Under the pieces are notes generated by a model. That model did not search any database. It was not told the origin of the DNA and saw only the letters and a program-made list of their open reading frames with translations. This document shows positions 22,945-38,200 of a stretch of 64,000 nucleotides of DNA, piece after piece. Every line of letters starts with the position of its first letter. Within the stretch, counting starts at the first letter, position 1. The DNA is from Tachypleus tridentatus (Eukaryota; Arthropoda; Merostomata; Xiphosura; Limulidae), in assembly GCF_004210375.1 (NCBI RefSeq), contig NC_134829.1, forward strand, positions 32,442,034 to 32,506,033, read 5' to 3'. The position numbers and the translations under genes were made by a program.

Positions 22945-24112
22945 ATACGTTCATCTAATAGAAAATATAAATCAGAGGAACTGTACATGTTTCAAATAAC
23001 GTTATAAACCAGAGGAACTTTACATGTTTCAAATAACGTTATAAACCAGAGGAACTTTACATGTTTCAAATAACGTTATAAACCAGAGGAACTGTACATG
23101 TTTCAAATAACGTTATAAACCAGAGGAACTTTACATGTTTCAAATAACGTTATAAACCAGAGAAACTTTACATGTTTCAAATAACGTTATAAATCAGAGG
23201 AACTTTACATGTTTTAAATAACGTTATAACTCAGAGGAACTTTACATGTTTCAAATAACGTTATAAATCAGAGGAACTTTACATGTTTCAAATAACGTTA
23301 TAAATCAGATGAACTGTACATGTTTCAAATAACGTTATAAATCAGAGGAACTTTACATGTTTCAAATAACGTTATAAACCAGAGGAACTTTACATGTTTC
23401 ATATAACGTTATAAACCAGAGGAACTTTACATGTTTCAAATAACGTTATAAATCAGAGGAACTTTACATGTTTCAAATAACGTTATAAATCAGAGGAACT
23501 TTACATGTTTCAAATAACGTTATAAATCAGAGGAACTTTACATGTTTCAAATAACGTTATAAATCAGATGAACTGTACATGTTTCAAATAACGTTATAAA
23601 TCAGAGGAACTTTACATGTTTCAAATAACGTTATAAACCAGAGGAATTTTACATGTTTCAAATAACGTTATAAATCAGAGGAATTTTACATGTTTCAAAT
23701 AACGTTATAAACCAGAGGAATTTTACATGTTTCAAATAACGTTATAAACCAGAGGAATTTTACATGTTTCAAATAACGTTATTAACCAGAGGAACTTTAC
23801 ATGTTTCAAATAACGTTATAAACCAGAGGAACTTTACATGTTTCAAATAACGTTATAAACCAGAGGAACTTTACATGTTTCAAATAACGTTATAAATCAG
23901 AGGAACTTTACATGTTTCATATAACGTTATAAATCAGAGGAACTTTACATGTTTCAAATAACGTTATAAACCAGAGGAATTTTACATGTTTCAAATAACG
24001 TTATAAACCAGAGGAACTGTACATGTTTCAAATAACGTTATAAACCAGAGGAACTTTACATGTTTCAAATAACGTTATAAATCAGAGGAACTTTACATGT
24101 TTCAAATAACGT
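22945..24112. repeat. 36-bp minisatellite, about 32 copies
   Basis: The unit is aaccagaggaactttacatg followed by tttcaaataacgttat. It is very homogeneous, with variation at aaccag/aatcag and ctttac/ctgtac. Confidence 0.97.
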
Positions 24113-25917
24113 GGTTTTGAAGACACGCGGAAACCTTTTATGTTTGTTTCAAAAAAAAAATTGCCCGAGTTTAGCCATCCCTATTTTCGAATTCATAGAC
24201 TAAAACAGACAAGATAATTATCTTTACAAGTTTTCTTTGATGTGATAGTTGCCTAAGACAATGAATTTCATAAACAACTCATAGAATGCCAGTAGGTATT
24301 ATCAGAACCAGCGTACTATAGAAATAAATATTACTTAATCAAATCAATGTTCACTCATTCTTACTTTGTACTTTATGCCTTCTTAGAGTAACTTCTTCCA
24401 AACTGACTGAATTAATTTGCATACAAAACGTGCCAAAAATGCTGGATAAACCAGAGATGGTCAACTGTTTGCTGGATAAACCAGAGATGGTCAACTGTTT
24501 GAGCTATTTCTACTTCAACCATTTACATTGATCCACAGTTTAAAAAAAATATTGTTCTATATATCGATATTAGCGTTTCGAAATTCGAAGTTCAATATGC
24601 CTAGCATGTCACCTATCATTTTACACAACTTTTTAAAACGAAGAACAATTTGTTTGTAATTCCATTAGACTCTCAGAGAAGCTCAAAGTATACATATGTG
24701 AACATGCTTTCAACAAACAAATACGAGTTAAGCTCAAACATTACGAAGTAGGTAGAAATTTACCGCTACATACGTATATACACAACGAGATAATAACTGT
24801 TCTTCGAGGATATTTTAATCTAATTTATAACAAGAAACTCCATAACCCTAGCACTTTAGAAAGGTAACCTTTCGAAAACGTAAAGATTATGGGGTATTTA
24901 GTTTTGTTTTTAATTGATTTTTTGAGACTACGTTTTTTCTTGACATCACGAAGTGATCAAATTTTAAACACTTCGTTGTTATGGTAATAAACTCGACATG
25001 CAAATATAAATATTTCCTTTTTCAAATAACCATAATTTTTCATCAGAGTTGTGGTAGAATATAACATATAGTGCACGAATACACATATTATCTATCTACA
25101 GAAATATAGAAGACATGTGGTGATCATGTGCTTCGTGTAATAACATCTTTCATTGGAATAACCAATTCACGATATGTTTCTTTGTATTATATTAAACTTT
25201 TAAAGATGTTTACTTATTCACTCGTCTAGAACAAAATTCGCTTTATACTTACAACTATTATTTTTCAGCACGCCATAATCACTAATGGCAACATACGATT
25301 GTCATAGAAACAGTCATGTGACAAATTACATGTCAAGTATTTTGTACTGCAAAACTCTTCTCGAAAGATGGCGCTGATTCCTACCAAATGTTAATTTGCA
25401 ACATTCAATGTGTTTATAGAAGGAACTTCAGTTGAACTAGAAGATCGTTTATAGTATTCTTTCAAAGGAAATCTTGAAACACTGCACAGTTGATATCTTA
25501 TAAGACCTAATCTGTTCATCTTTCTGCTTCTGTTATCTTTCTTTTAAAAAAATGTCCTAATTTATTTGCTTTCTACAAACAACAAAAGTTGGTTGGTCTA
25601 CACCTGACACGTATACATCAAGGTATATTCGAGACAAGTGTCAATTCTCTACTATTCTTAAGTAACAAAGGTTTAAAGACTTCGAGTCACTCAGTTATTT
25701 TTCCAAACTGGTTACTGGGTTACAAAATAATGTAAATTGAAACACGGAGATTTGAGATAAATTTTACTACTCGTAAATTTATATTTAAAAGTATCCTTTG
25801 TTTAGATATTTTCATTATTGAATTCATTTTGTTTCTATCTGTTTATATTGTCAGAAATATCCACATCTCTGACAACATCCTATACATATGAATTTAGTAC
25901 AATTTCATTAATTTGCC
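24113..25917. promoter_or_regulatory. Upstream region of DUR3; no defined promoter element
   Basis: AT-rich sequence before the DUR3 ATG. It includes a 30-bp duplication (gctggataaaccagagatgg, 24441-24500). A promoter or 5' UTR exon probably lies here, but I cannot point to a convincing TATA or initiator. Confidence 0.25.
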
Positions 25918-26208
25918 ATGAGTGTAACTACACTGAAATACATCATTATAGTTGTTATAACTGTGAATGGTTCCTTTGGAGCTAACAGTAACAATTTTCT
26001 TCGAAATACTGCTGAATGTATCACATTATCCCATCAACTGCGAGAAATATTCAACGGAAGTTCCTGGATTGGTAACAAACAATCCAACAAATTTGAAGCT
26101 TCTATAGAAGGTTGGGAAGCTGTACTTTTGATATCTGGCTTCGGCCTTTTTGCAGCTGGACTTGCTCATATTTTCAACATTCTACGAGGACACTTTTATC
26201 AGTCTCAC
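25918..26208 (+). CDS. DUR3: DUR3 exon 1
   Basis: 97 codons from ATG, ending QSH before the donor gtgagt (phase 0). It encodes the signal-like N-terminus, a short presumably extracellular segment with NGSS, and the first membrane helix ([16 protein letters not shown]). An upstream 5' UTR exon is possible. Confidence 0.85.
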
Positions 26209-29200
26209 GTGAGTGTATATTATTTTGTTTTTTGTGTGCTATAAATTGCAAACTGTCTATATGAACTTAAGAAGTATCCTCTATAATTAAGTGTATTATA
26301 TTTGTACTTTTGTTTGAATCCTAAATTTTCTTAAGTTTGAATTTAATCTCGATGCTTCTACTGTGTATTTATCTTCATTTATAAACTTACCAGTTTGAAG
26401 TAACTCTTTATAATATATAAACACTTCCTAAAATATGTAAAGTACATACATTAGATGTGCAGAAAATAAGACTTGGAATCAAAATTATGAACAACTGAAG
26501 AGATTTGCAAAACATCACGTGAACAATTTAAAATTGTATGACCTTATGATATAGCATGTATTATTTAGTCAAGAACAAGATGGTAAAAGGAAGATAAATA
26601 AATTTTTACAATTGTTTTTCTACCAACAGTTTCTGCAAGGGATTTAGTGATTACTATGTTACCACGAGTTTCCACAAGTGTTATGGTAATTTCGATTGTA
26701 CCAGCAGTTCCACAAGGGTTTTAGTGATTTTTGTTATGAAATTAGTGTTAACATAATGTTTATGGACAATAAGGAACATATTGGTACATAACTGCTGTTT
26801 CATCTTCTGAGCCAAACTAAAGTAAAAAAATTAAGCTGGTCCTTATCATTCATATGTATCTATCAACATTTCTTTTAAACTCACTCAAATTTACTGTCTC
26901 TACAAAATCCAAAGTCAGCCCCCTTCATCGGCCAACAACTCTATTTGAAAAATAACATTGTCTTGTCTAAATATGGCCTGGCATGGCCAGGTGGGTTAAG
27001 GCGTTTGACTCGTAATCTGAGGGTCGCAGGTTCGAATCCACGTCGCACCAAACATGCTCGTCCTTTCATTGTGGGGGCGTTATAATGTTACAATCAATTC
27101 CACTATTCGTTGCTAAAAGAGTAGCCCAAGAGTTGGCATTGGTGGTGATGACTAGCTGCCTTTCCTCTCGTCTTTCACTGCAGAGTTAGGAAAGACTAGC
27201 GCACATAACCCTCGTGTAGCTTTGAGCGAAATTCAAAAACAAACAAACAAACAAACAAACTTGTCTAACTTCGGCTCTTGCCTTGCCTAAATCTATATTT
27301 GTGTTCCCTAGTTCTATAATTCTCACTGTTAAGTATAAAAACTGTTGATGCATCAAAACTATCAACCCCTTTTAGAATCTTAAACACCTCAATCATATCC
27401 CCTCTAACTCATATTTGTTTAAAAGAAAACGAGTGTTGCTCTTATGCTAGACATTCTCCCATCAAATGTTGAATTAAAAATGGCATTAGATCAGTTTTGA
27501 CAATACCTCAGCAATAAGTATAAAAATCACTGCATTTTAGTCCAGTAACTGTGATACTGTTCTATGAGCTATTCAGGTAAGTTTTACCTACAACATTCTT
27601 TAAATGTGCGATTTACTTGATTTATATTTTAATCTGGACCAAAGTCCATTTTATTCTTAAGAAAACACAAAAGCTGTGGTCAACTACAATTCGTTATACA
27701 CGAATCTACACTAAAACATGTTCTGTAAAATATTTTGTTTGTAACTTATTACTTGTTTATTTTGAGTTAGTAACGAAAATTATTCGAATTCATCAATTTC
27801 AAATTGATAATGTTAAAAATAGGGTTTCTATACCTATGATTGGCAGAAAATAGATAGCTCATAATGTAGCATGGTGCTTAACAACAAACAAACAAATGGG
27901 TGATTTTGAGGTCTTTTAACAGTCTGTGTTTTTTACAGCATGTTAACGACAGCGATTAGAGAGTTTTAAAAAATTGATAGGTATGTTCTTGTATAAAGGT
28001 TTTCGTATAAAATTGCAAGCATATTTCAAAATTTCCTTTGTTTTAGAGAGAAAACACTTTAAAATTCATGTTTCCTGTCTTAGAGTACCGATGTATAAGA
28101 TTTTACAAATCACCTAAAGTAAGGCTATTTTAAAACAATATTTCAAATGAAATTTGATGTTGAGATTTATGGTTTTGATCAAAACACTTCATCGACCATA
28201 ATATCTACCAGAAATAAGCTGTATATGAATAAACGGATTCTTCTTTTTGGAACTTTTCAATTGGCTAAATTGAAGATGACATGTTCGAAGTTATTCCTTA
28301 GCTAATATTGTTTTATTGCACGTAACAGCCTGTAAGTGATATGGGTTTTTATTAATTATAATTTTTATGAAATAACTCAATTACTCACGTAGAAATATAA
28401 CTAATGTAGAAAAGATAACAAAGGCACATATGACATATTTTGATGCTTTCTTTTTTTTCTCCCGAAGAATCACGTTATTTAAAAGAATATTATCTGTGAA
28501 ACCTCAGGGAAATTAAACAAAAGAATATTATCTGTGAAACTTCAGGGAAATTAAACAAAAGAATATTATCTGTGAAACTTCAGGGAAATTAAACAAAATA
28601 TATTATGTGTGAAACCTCAGGGAAATTAAACAAAAGAATATTATGTGTGAAACCTCAGGGAAATTAAACAAAAGAATATTATGTGTGAAACTTCAGGGAA
28701 ATTAAACAAAATAATATTATCTGTGAAACTTCAGGGAAATTAAACAAAAGAATATTATCTGTGAAACTTCAGGGAAATTAAACAAAAAATATTATCTGTG
28801 AAACTTCAGGGAAATTAAACAAAAGAATATTATCTGTGAAACTTCAGGGAAATTAAACAAAAAATATTATCTGTGAAACCTCAGGGAAATTAAACAAAAG
28901 AAAATTATCTGTGAAACTTCAGGGAAATTAAACAAAAGAATATTATCTGTGAAACTTCAGGGAAATTAAACAAAAGAATATTATCTGTGAAACTTCAGGG
29001 AAATTAAACAAAAGAATATTATCTGTGAAACTTCAGGGATATTAAACAAAAAATATTATCTGTGAAACTTCAGGAAATTAAACAAAAGAATATTATCTGT
29101 GAAACTTCAGGAAATTAAACAAAAGAATATTATCTGTGAAACTTCAGGGAAATTAAACAAAAAATATTATCTGTGAAACTTCAGGAAATTAAACAAAAGA

Positions 29201-32200
29201 ATATTATCTGTGAAACTTCAGGGAAATTAAACAAAATATTATCTGTGAAACCTCAGGAAATTAAACAAAAATATTATCTGTGAAACCTCAGGGAAATTAA
29301 ACAAAAATATTATCTGTGAAACTTCAGGAAATTAAACAACATTTTTCTTTACAGCATTCACGTTGAAGCTTCCTACGTAATCGAGGTAGTCGTAAAATAT
29401 TTTATTGAAACATTACTTTAAACTTCTTACAGTTTATCAACCCGTATTCATCCACGCCAAGTAAGTCTTCTCTCTCCAGAAAGCCATTTTAAAAGGAAGA
29501 CATCTACAACTATTTCTCTTAAACAGCTGGCAAGTCACTTTCTCTTAATAAGCTGTCACTCTTTTTCCTACTCGCACTAAGTCAGGCTTCATATCAAACT
29601 TTGGCCTTCTCTACAGATCAAGAAATTCAGACTAACCCAGTTTCCATCACAGAACACCAAGTTTGAACATTTTTTTTTCCTTTAGAGTTCCATAGTAAGA
29701 CCATACGGACTATATGACTAACACTTGTGTTTCGTTACCCTTTTATTAGAATTCTGTCCAAAACTAATGTTGATATAATGCAAGCAATCTTTTTAAAGTA
29801 AGAGGATATAAACAATTCGATGGCCCTCCTGCAGAAAGAGCTTGAAGGATGATAATAGAGTCATTAAGCAAGAACTGGATTTCCTGACAGTCAGTACGGA
29901 GTCTCCTTGCATCAAACACTTAATGAATGGAATTACATTTATTTTCAAAATTCCAACAGAATTACAAAACGAATATGGTTGTGTTAAGAACTTACTAAAT
30001 ATTGAGTAGCTAATATGAGGGGAAGAAGAGAAACTGCTGTTTATGAACGTTCCAGGATTTACGCATAAACATCTGCCATATGTTGTGCTTCCAGTTAAAG
30101 TTTAGTCAAACCTCTGAATGCCATTGGAAATCTGATTTTGCTGTCTCATTTATATATATATAAATGTATGCGTCTGTGCTGTTGATTCGATATATCTTTT
30201 TACTAAGTTATATCATCTTCCCATAGAATATATTTATGAATAATAAGTAAGTTATGTTATTATTACTTAGTGTGTTTCATTTTCACTTCCTTATTTATGA
30301 AATCGGACAAAATTCCATTACGTTTCGCGTAACTTGTTACAAATAAATAAAACTTATAAATAGCCATTACAACAGTTAATAACCTTTTGGTTACTTTCGA
30401 GTTACATCAGTATTTGAAAGAATTAAGTGAAGATTTTAAAGAAACTAAATATCTAACTATTTTAGGAGAGAAGCCACAAGTTTAAATTAAGTGAAATGAA
30501 CAAAAAAATATTTAGCTCGATAGTGATTGCGACGTCGTAACGGCCACAGTTTAAATCAGCTCATGGCTTTTCTCCCCTCAACCTTACGTCAATCTATAAC
30601 CATTCCTACAAAATCCTCGATTTGAGCTCACTTCGACTCTTGTCGGTTTTCAAAACATGATCAAGTTACTCATTATTTAAATTGACCACAATTCCATAGA
30701 TAGAGATCAGATTTAATGTTTGTTTGTTTTTTTAATTTCGCGTAAAGCTTCACGAGGGCTATCTGCGCTAGACGTCCCTAATTTAGCAGTGTAAGACTAG
30801 AGGGAAGGCAGCTAGTCATCACCAACCACCGTTAACTTTTGGGCTACTCTTTTACCAACGAATAGTGGAATTGACCTTCACATTATAACTCCCCCCACGG
30901 CTGAAAGGACGAGTATGTTTGGTGTGACGGGGATTCGAATCCGCGACCCTCCAATTACGAGCCTAACGCCTCAACCCACCTAAGTATGCCGGGTTCAGGT
31001 TTAATATTAATAATAAAAACATTTCTGACTTCCTTTGTAACCCCTCACTTCCATTCCTTCTTCCGTCACTGCCGTTTATCCCATTTGTCTATAAATATGC
31101 TGTTCTTTATTTTAGAAATTTACTCACGAGTGAAGTCAAGATAAACCTCTCCCTAAAATTTTCGATTTGTTTTACAGTTGAGTTTTATCGAAAACTAATA
31201 ATTAGTATATTGCTAAAACAATAACAAAAATTTGGATGAAAATATATTCTCGACTTTAATTGTTTTACGCTTTAGCAATGTTGATAAAGATTAGTCCAAG
31301 AGCTGGTGGTGGATGTATAAGTGTAAAAACCAATTCACGAAGACAGATTTGTAGATGATGTTATGATATTGACAGTGACACCAACTGTTAATGGTTTGCG
31401 TTTCGTTACCGCAATAAAACGTTCTGCGTTTTGGTACCAAGAGTGTGATATAAAGGTGAATGTCAGTTCACCCTTTTTGTCAGACAAAAGTAAGTGGTCG
31501 TTGTTAACATATCTTTCTTCTTGACTATCAGTTCAAAATTAGTGTATGTGTGAGGGGTATGCAATATTATAGTTATTGACCAGTAGGGGTCTTTAATTAT
31601 TCCTGTGTTGGGCCTGCTCACAGAATGTGTATCAGGCGTCCTTCTGAGTCTCAAAAGTGTTCATTTTGTATATTTTACAAGTCAGATATTATAAGTTGGT
31701 ACTGAAATGACACAGGCTGGACTCTAACTCCTGTCTTAACTGGTTCTGTTGCCCCACTTATATGTACGCTATTGGTTCAATGCATCCTTTTACTAAAAAC
31801 CGAAAAAACAGAGACATTAAGCTAGGACAAAGATCTCTTACAATCAATTAGGTGCTTCTTTGTACTAAATATTTTTTTTAGTAATAATAACAAAACTGTC
31901 TTTTCTTGTAACCAATTCAATGACTTCTTGCACTAAAAGCGTAATAAATAAATTGTTAAACAAAAACATAATGTTATTGCAACTAGTGCTGTACCTCCTT
32001 ATTATAAAAGTTTGGTGCACAGTATACTAATCATGAAAAAAGTGTTATTATAACGAATCGTACGTTTCCTTAAAATAAAATTCCTATTAACAGAATGATG
32101 AAGAAATCACCAGCTTCTTTTATTTGTAAAAGCGAGGCCTAACATGACATTTGATGATCAGACCAAGCTGAGGGTCGCGAGCTCGAATACCTTCTTCGAA

Positions 32201-35200
32201 TATACTCGCGTTTTCATCTGTGAGAAAGTTATAATGTGACAGTCAATCTCATTATTTATTGGTAAAGATTAGTTCAAGAGCTGGTGATGCATGTTGTTGA
32301 CTAGCTGTGCCTTTCCTCTAGTTTTTCAGTACTAAATTAGCAACGGTTGATGCAAATAACCTTCAAGTAGCTTTGTGCAAAATTAAAAACAAAATAAACA
32401 AACAAATCTAAAAACGGACAAAATACAGTTATATTTCATTAACACTATGTAATTGAAAACAAAACATATGAATTACCAATATCATAATTACCAATTATTG
32501 GGCTACTATTACGTTGCATTATTATTTTATTCGCTCGTAGTCAAGCCTCCAAGTGGTTTAGTGGTAAGTCCGAAGAGATTTATAACGCTAAAAACTGGAC
32601 TTCGATACATGTGGTGAACAAAACACAAATAGCCCATTTTCTAGTTTTTCCTTAAGAACAAACAAAACTGCAATTAATTTCAATATTTAAAGTTCAATAA
32701 CTGAAACAAAGTTATTAATTTAAAATGATATATTTTTAATAATACTTTTCTTTTAACCAGGATAATCTAGACACAGCATTTGATGCAGGTGGGAAAGTGT
32801 CCGTCGGGTTGACAGCTACAACAATAGTGTCTCAGTGGACCTGGGCAGCAACTCTGTTACAGTCATCGGCTGTGGCAAGCAAGGTAACAATGCAGCTCTG
32901 TGTTCTGTGCCATAGAATTGTTTGTTTGTTTGGGAATTTCGCACAAAGCTACTCGAGGGCTATCTGTGCTAGCCGTCCCTAATTTAGCAGTGTAAGACTA
33001 GAGGGAAGGCAGCTAGTCATCACCACCCACCGCCAACTCTTGGGCTACTCTTTACCAACGAATAGTGGGATTGACCGTCACATTATACACCCCCACGGCT
33101 GGGAGGGCGAGCATGTTTAGCGCGACGCGGGCGCGAACCCGCGACCCTCGGATTACGAGTCGCACGCCTTACGCGCTAGGCCATGCCGGGCCAGTGCCAT
33201 AGAAATAACTTACGTTTATAGACACAGTCTATGGCAAACAAACTAACCATGTAACTTTATTACGTCATACCTTAAAATATAACTGATTCTATTCAGTTGT
33301 CATTTATAAGAGACTACGGAATCATGACTAGTTCTTGTACATCAGAAATTAGGAAAAGCTGAATTTACGACTTTGGTGATGAGGTACTTACATAACAGTG
33401 CATGCTTTGATATATTGTAATCTGTTTTGGATTATTATGAATGAAGTATAGTCTCTCATAACATCCTGATATTGATAGGATTCGAGGTTTGATTCCATGA
33501 GATGAACAAAGCGCAGATCGCCCATTGCATAGCTTTGTACTAAAATAAACAAATAACTTAGAGTAAATGTTCAGCATCTGTACTTTCATAAAAGTTTGAG
33601 AATTTTTATCTGTTCCTAACACTTGTCATAGAAATCACATTCACTGTTATATGTAACTAACACTTGTCATATAAATCACCTTCACTGTTATATGTACCTA
33701 ACACTTGTCATAGAAATCACCTTCACTGTTATATGTACCTAACACTTGTCATAGAAATCACCTTCACTGTTATATGTACCTAACACTTGTCGTAGAAATC
33801 ACATTCACTGTTATATGTACCTAACACTTGTCATATAAATCACCTTCACTGTTATATCTACCTAACATTTGTCATAGAAATCACATTCAGTGTAATATGT
33901 ACCTAACACTTGTCATAGAAATCACCTTCACTGTTATATGTACCTAACACTTGTCATATAAATCACCTTCACTGTTATATCTACCTAACACTTGTCATAG
34001 AAATCACATTCAGTGTAATATGTACCTAACACTTGTCATAGAAATCACCTTCACTGTTATATGTACCTAACACTTGTCATATAAGTCACCTTCACTGTTA
34101 TAATTACCTAACACTTGTCATAGAAATCACCTTCACTGTTATATGTACCCAACACTTGAAATCACGTTAACTGTTATCTGTACCCAACACTTGAAATCAC
34201 GTTAACTGTTATCTGTACCCAACACTTAAAATCACGTTAAATGTTAACTGTTATCTGTTTACTCACTCCTTCCTCTTGGTCTGTCTATGACTAATTCCAA
34301 ATCTGAAATATACATAAATAACGTTTCATTTGTATCTTCTATCTTCAACGAGTCACTACTCAGCAGACCTTTCATCAAGTATCAGATTTCGCCAGTTAGA
34401 CTGGACAATAAAACAAGTTTTTTTATTATTACATTATTTCAGCCCAAAGGGCTGTTTGGCCATCAGAGGGTTGCGCCCTCTTTTAGATCAAGAGAGGCGA
34501 TGGTATTAATGAATGATGTATGAGTGTGTGAATGACTTGGAAGTATATTTGTTTGTTATAGACAGAACAATCTGAGAAAGAAAAAAGAATCATTCTGCTA
34601 TTTGGAAAAATATAACTGGTATACTGGGCATTGAAATATCCACATGACTAGTACTAGCAACTGGAAATGGCTTAACATATAAACTGGAAATGGCTTAACA
34701 TATAAACTGGAAAGATGATCAGCTGGTGGCAAAAGCCTCATATGAAAATAAGCTTCTTGTTGAGGATATTAAAATAATAAAACACTGTTGAAGATATTAA
34801 TTACAAAATTTTTGAGTATATAAAGAATAGGAGAAAAAGTTATTCCATCAAAGAACTCCTTTGTAATACTTGGATGTTTAAAGCTAACCATAGGCCATAT
34901 CGTTCCAAAACTAGAAGACGTGGGTAAGAAAAGGAATGAGAAACAGAAATCCAGGCATTATAATTATATACAACGCACGGTTGGACAGACGAATTATAGA
35001 TATGTAAAAGGAAAAACAGAAATCCAGGCATTATAATTATATACAACGCACGGTTGGACAGACGAATTATAGATATGTAAAAGGAAGGAGAAACAGAAAT
35101 CCAGGCATTATAATTATATACAACGCACGGTTGGACAGACGAATTATAGATATGTAAAAGGAAGGAGAAACAGAAATCCAGTCATTATAATTATATACAA

Positions 35201-38200
35201 CGCACGGTTGGACAGACGAATTATAGATATGTAAAAGGAAGGAGAAACAGAAATCCAGGCATTATAATTATATACAACGCACGGTTGGACAGACGAATTA
35301 TAGATATGTAAAAGGAAGGAGAAACAGAAATCCAGGCATTATAATTATATACAACGCACGGTTGGCAGACGAATTATAGATATGTAAAAGGAGAAACAGA
35401 AATCCAGGCATTATAATTATATACAACCCACGGTTGGACAGACGAATTATAGATATGTGAAAGGAAGGAGAAACAGAAATCCAGGCATTATAATTATATA
35501 CAACGCACGGTTGGACAGACGAATTATAGATATGTAAAAGGAAGGAGAAACAGAAATCCAGGCATTATAATTATATACAACGCACGGTTGGACAGACGAA
35601 TTATAGATATGTAAAAGGAAGGAGAAACAGAAATCCAGGCATAAAAATTATATACAACGCACGGTTGGACAGACGAATTATAGATATGTAAAAGGAGAAA
35701 CAGAAATCCAGGCATTATAATTATATACAACGCACGGTTGGACAGACGAATTATAGATATGTAAAAGGAAAAACAGAAATCCAAGCATTATAATTATATA
35801 CAACGCACGGTTGGACAGACGAATTATAGATATGTAAAAGGAAGGAGAAACAGAAATCCAAGCATTATAATTATATACAACGCACGGTTGGACAGACAAA
35901 TTATAGATATGTAAAAGGAAGGAGAAACAGAAATCCAGGCATTATAATTATATACAACGCACGGTTGGACAGACGAATTATAGATATGTAAAAGGAAAAA
36001 CAGAAATCCAGGCATTATAATTATATACAACGCACGGTTGGACAGACGAATTATATATATTTAAAAGGAAAAACAGAAATCCAGGCATTATAATTATATA
36101 CAACGCACGGTTGGACAGACGAATTATAGATATGTAAAAGAAATAATGAATTAAAAAGCTAGGAGATCAAAAGTGGATTTGTAATTGAGAGCCATCATCT
36201 GGGTTTTCCAATTTGGATGTTTATTGAGGATAACACCTGGGTATTTAACAAGGTTAGAGAGCTGGATGGAAATACTGTTAGTGTCAACACTAAATAACAA
36301 AGGTATGTGACAGGGACAAAAATTACCTTTTTTTTAATGTTCAAAAGTATTGCTTTTATTATTTTACTTGTATTAAGTGTAATATTCCAGATGCGACTCA
36401 AAACCCAAAAGATAATTACTTGCGGCCCTGAAGAAATTTACTGAGAGTAAGCATAGTTTAAGAAATAGCTAAAAGAGCATTATCATAACTAAGAAGGACA
36501 CATTGGATTAGGTATATCACTAACATGAAATATACTGAAGAGGTTACAGAGGGTACACTCAAGAAGAAGAGTTCTTTTAATATGTTTGTTGTTCTTTTGA
36601 ATTAAGCACAAAGCTACACATAAGGCTATCTGTGTTCTGCCCACCACGGGTATCGAAACCCAGATTTTAACGTTGTAAGTCCGCAGACATACCGCTGAGC
36701 CACTGGGGGACCTTTTAAGATGAATAGCTGCATGTCTTCGATAAATAAATGGTTTGGTTTGTTTTGAATTTCGCGCAAAGCTACTCGAGGACTATCTGTG
36801 CTAGTTGTCCTTAATGTAGCAGTGTAAAACTAGAGAGAAGGCAGCTAGTCATCACCACACATCACCAACTCTTGGGCTACTCTTTTACCAACGAATAGTG
36901 GGATTGACAGTCACATTATAACGCGCCCACGGCTAAAAGGGCGAGCATGGTTGGTTGACGGAGATTCGAACCCGCGACCCTCGGATTACAAGTCGAGCGC
37001 CTTAACCACCTGGCCATGCTGGACCCATAGAAAAATGAGCTGATTATTCGAACTTAGGTCAATGGTAGTGTTAAGTTTCGTAGTTTGTAAATTAAAGTCA
37101 GGTTTGCTTGTAAATTTGTTAGTTTGTAAATTGCACTCAGACTGAGCTGAAAGCTCTTCAAAATCAAAAACATCCAACAGGACCTGTTAGTGTTAAAACG
37201 ATTGCATGTAGAATCATATAATTTGAGAAGTTGATATTGTGTCAATGACTAAAAAAAAATCCATCTTGGATAGGTGGCAAGAGCTGTTGAGGCCCGGTAT
37301 GGCCAGGTGGTTAAGGTACTTGACTCGTAATCCGAGGGTCACGGGTTCCAATCCCCGTCACATCAAACATACTCGTGCTTTCAGCCGTGGTGGGCGTTAT
37401 AATGTTACGGTCAATCTCACTATTCGTTGGTAAAAGAGTGGCCCAAGAGTTAGCGGTGGGTGGTGATGACTAACTGCCTTCCCTCTAGTCTTACACTGCT
37501 AAATTAAGGACAGCTAGCGCAGATAGCCCTCATGTAGCTTTATGAGACATTCAAAAACTAAACTAAACCAAATAAGTAAGAGACGTTGATCGGTAATAAA
37601 TTTAATAAAACTATGGATTCATTGAACTGAAATGCTTTCGAGGTGTAGTTTTATTGAGGATGGTGGTTAGACTGATTGGACCATATAAACTAACATTTGT
37701 TATAGGATTATTAGGTTTTAGAGAATAATAAAATATAACTTTTAAGAAATCAGGGTAAAATCCAGAAGGAAAAGAAAAACAGATGTAAAGCCATAAAATG
37801 TTGTAGACAAAAGAAGGAACTTTTTGGAACATGCTTGAGATGACAGTAAACTATATCCTTAAAGGTAGTCACAACGATAGAAATTGTAGCCATATAATGT
37901 TTGTCTTGTGTTGGTTTCAGAAAAGTTTCGTTGTGAACAACTTCGTCGTAGGATTCTTCAACTAATAAAGTTTGTAAAGGTTTATTAGGAAGTAGCAGAT
38001 GCTAACAGAGAAAACAGTTGAACAGGATGTATCTTTACCCTTTTCAATACCATAATTGACAGAAATGAAAGTTTTCATAATGAGACTACATGCTCAGTTT
38101 AAAAACAAACTGAACTGTGTAGTTGATGCCGTTCAGGACAGAGGTTCTTTGAACAGGGAGGATATTCTAGAGTAAAAGTAATAAGTCAAATAATATCCTC

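Larger units (their letters stand above)
26209..32760 (+). other. DUR3 intron 1 (6.55 kb)
   Basis: Holds two family A SINEs and a 38-bp array; the rest is AT-rich with no other exon seen. Confidence 0.85.

Noticed and set aside
18346..24112. CRISPR-like regularity of the 36- and 40-bp arrays
   Set aside because: The units are contiguous tandem repeats with no unique spacers, in a eukaryotic intergenic context; they are minisatellites.
34287..34523. 78-codon open frame in intron 2 with an acceptor-like tttcag at 34437-34442
   Set aside because: No in-phase link to DUR3 exons and no donor; removal does not affect the transporter frame.
34840..36030. Several minus-strand ORFs with [15 protein letters not shown] repeats
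   Set aside because: They are translations of the 72-77-bp tandem array; length variants break the frame repeatedly.
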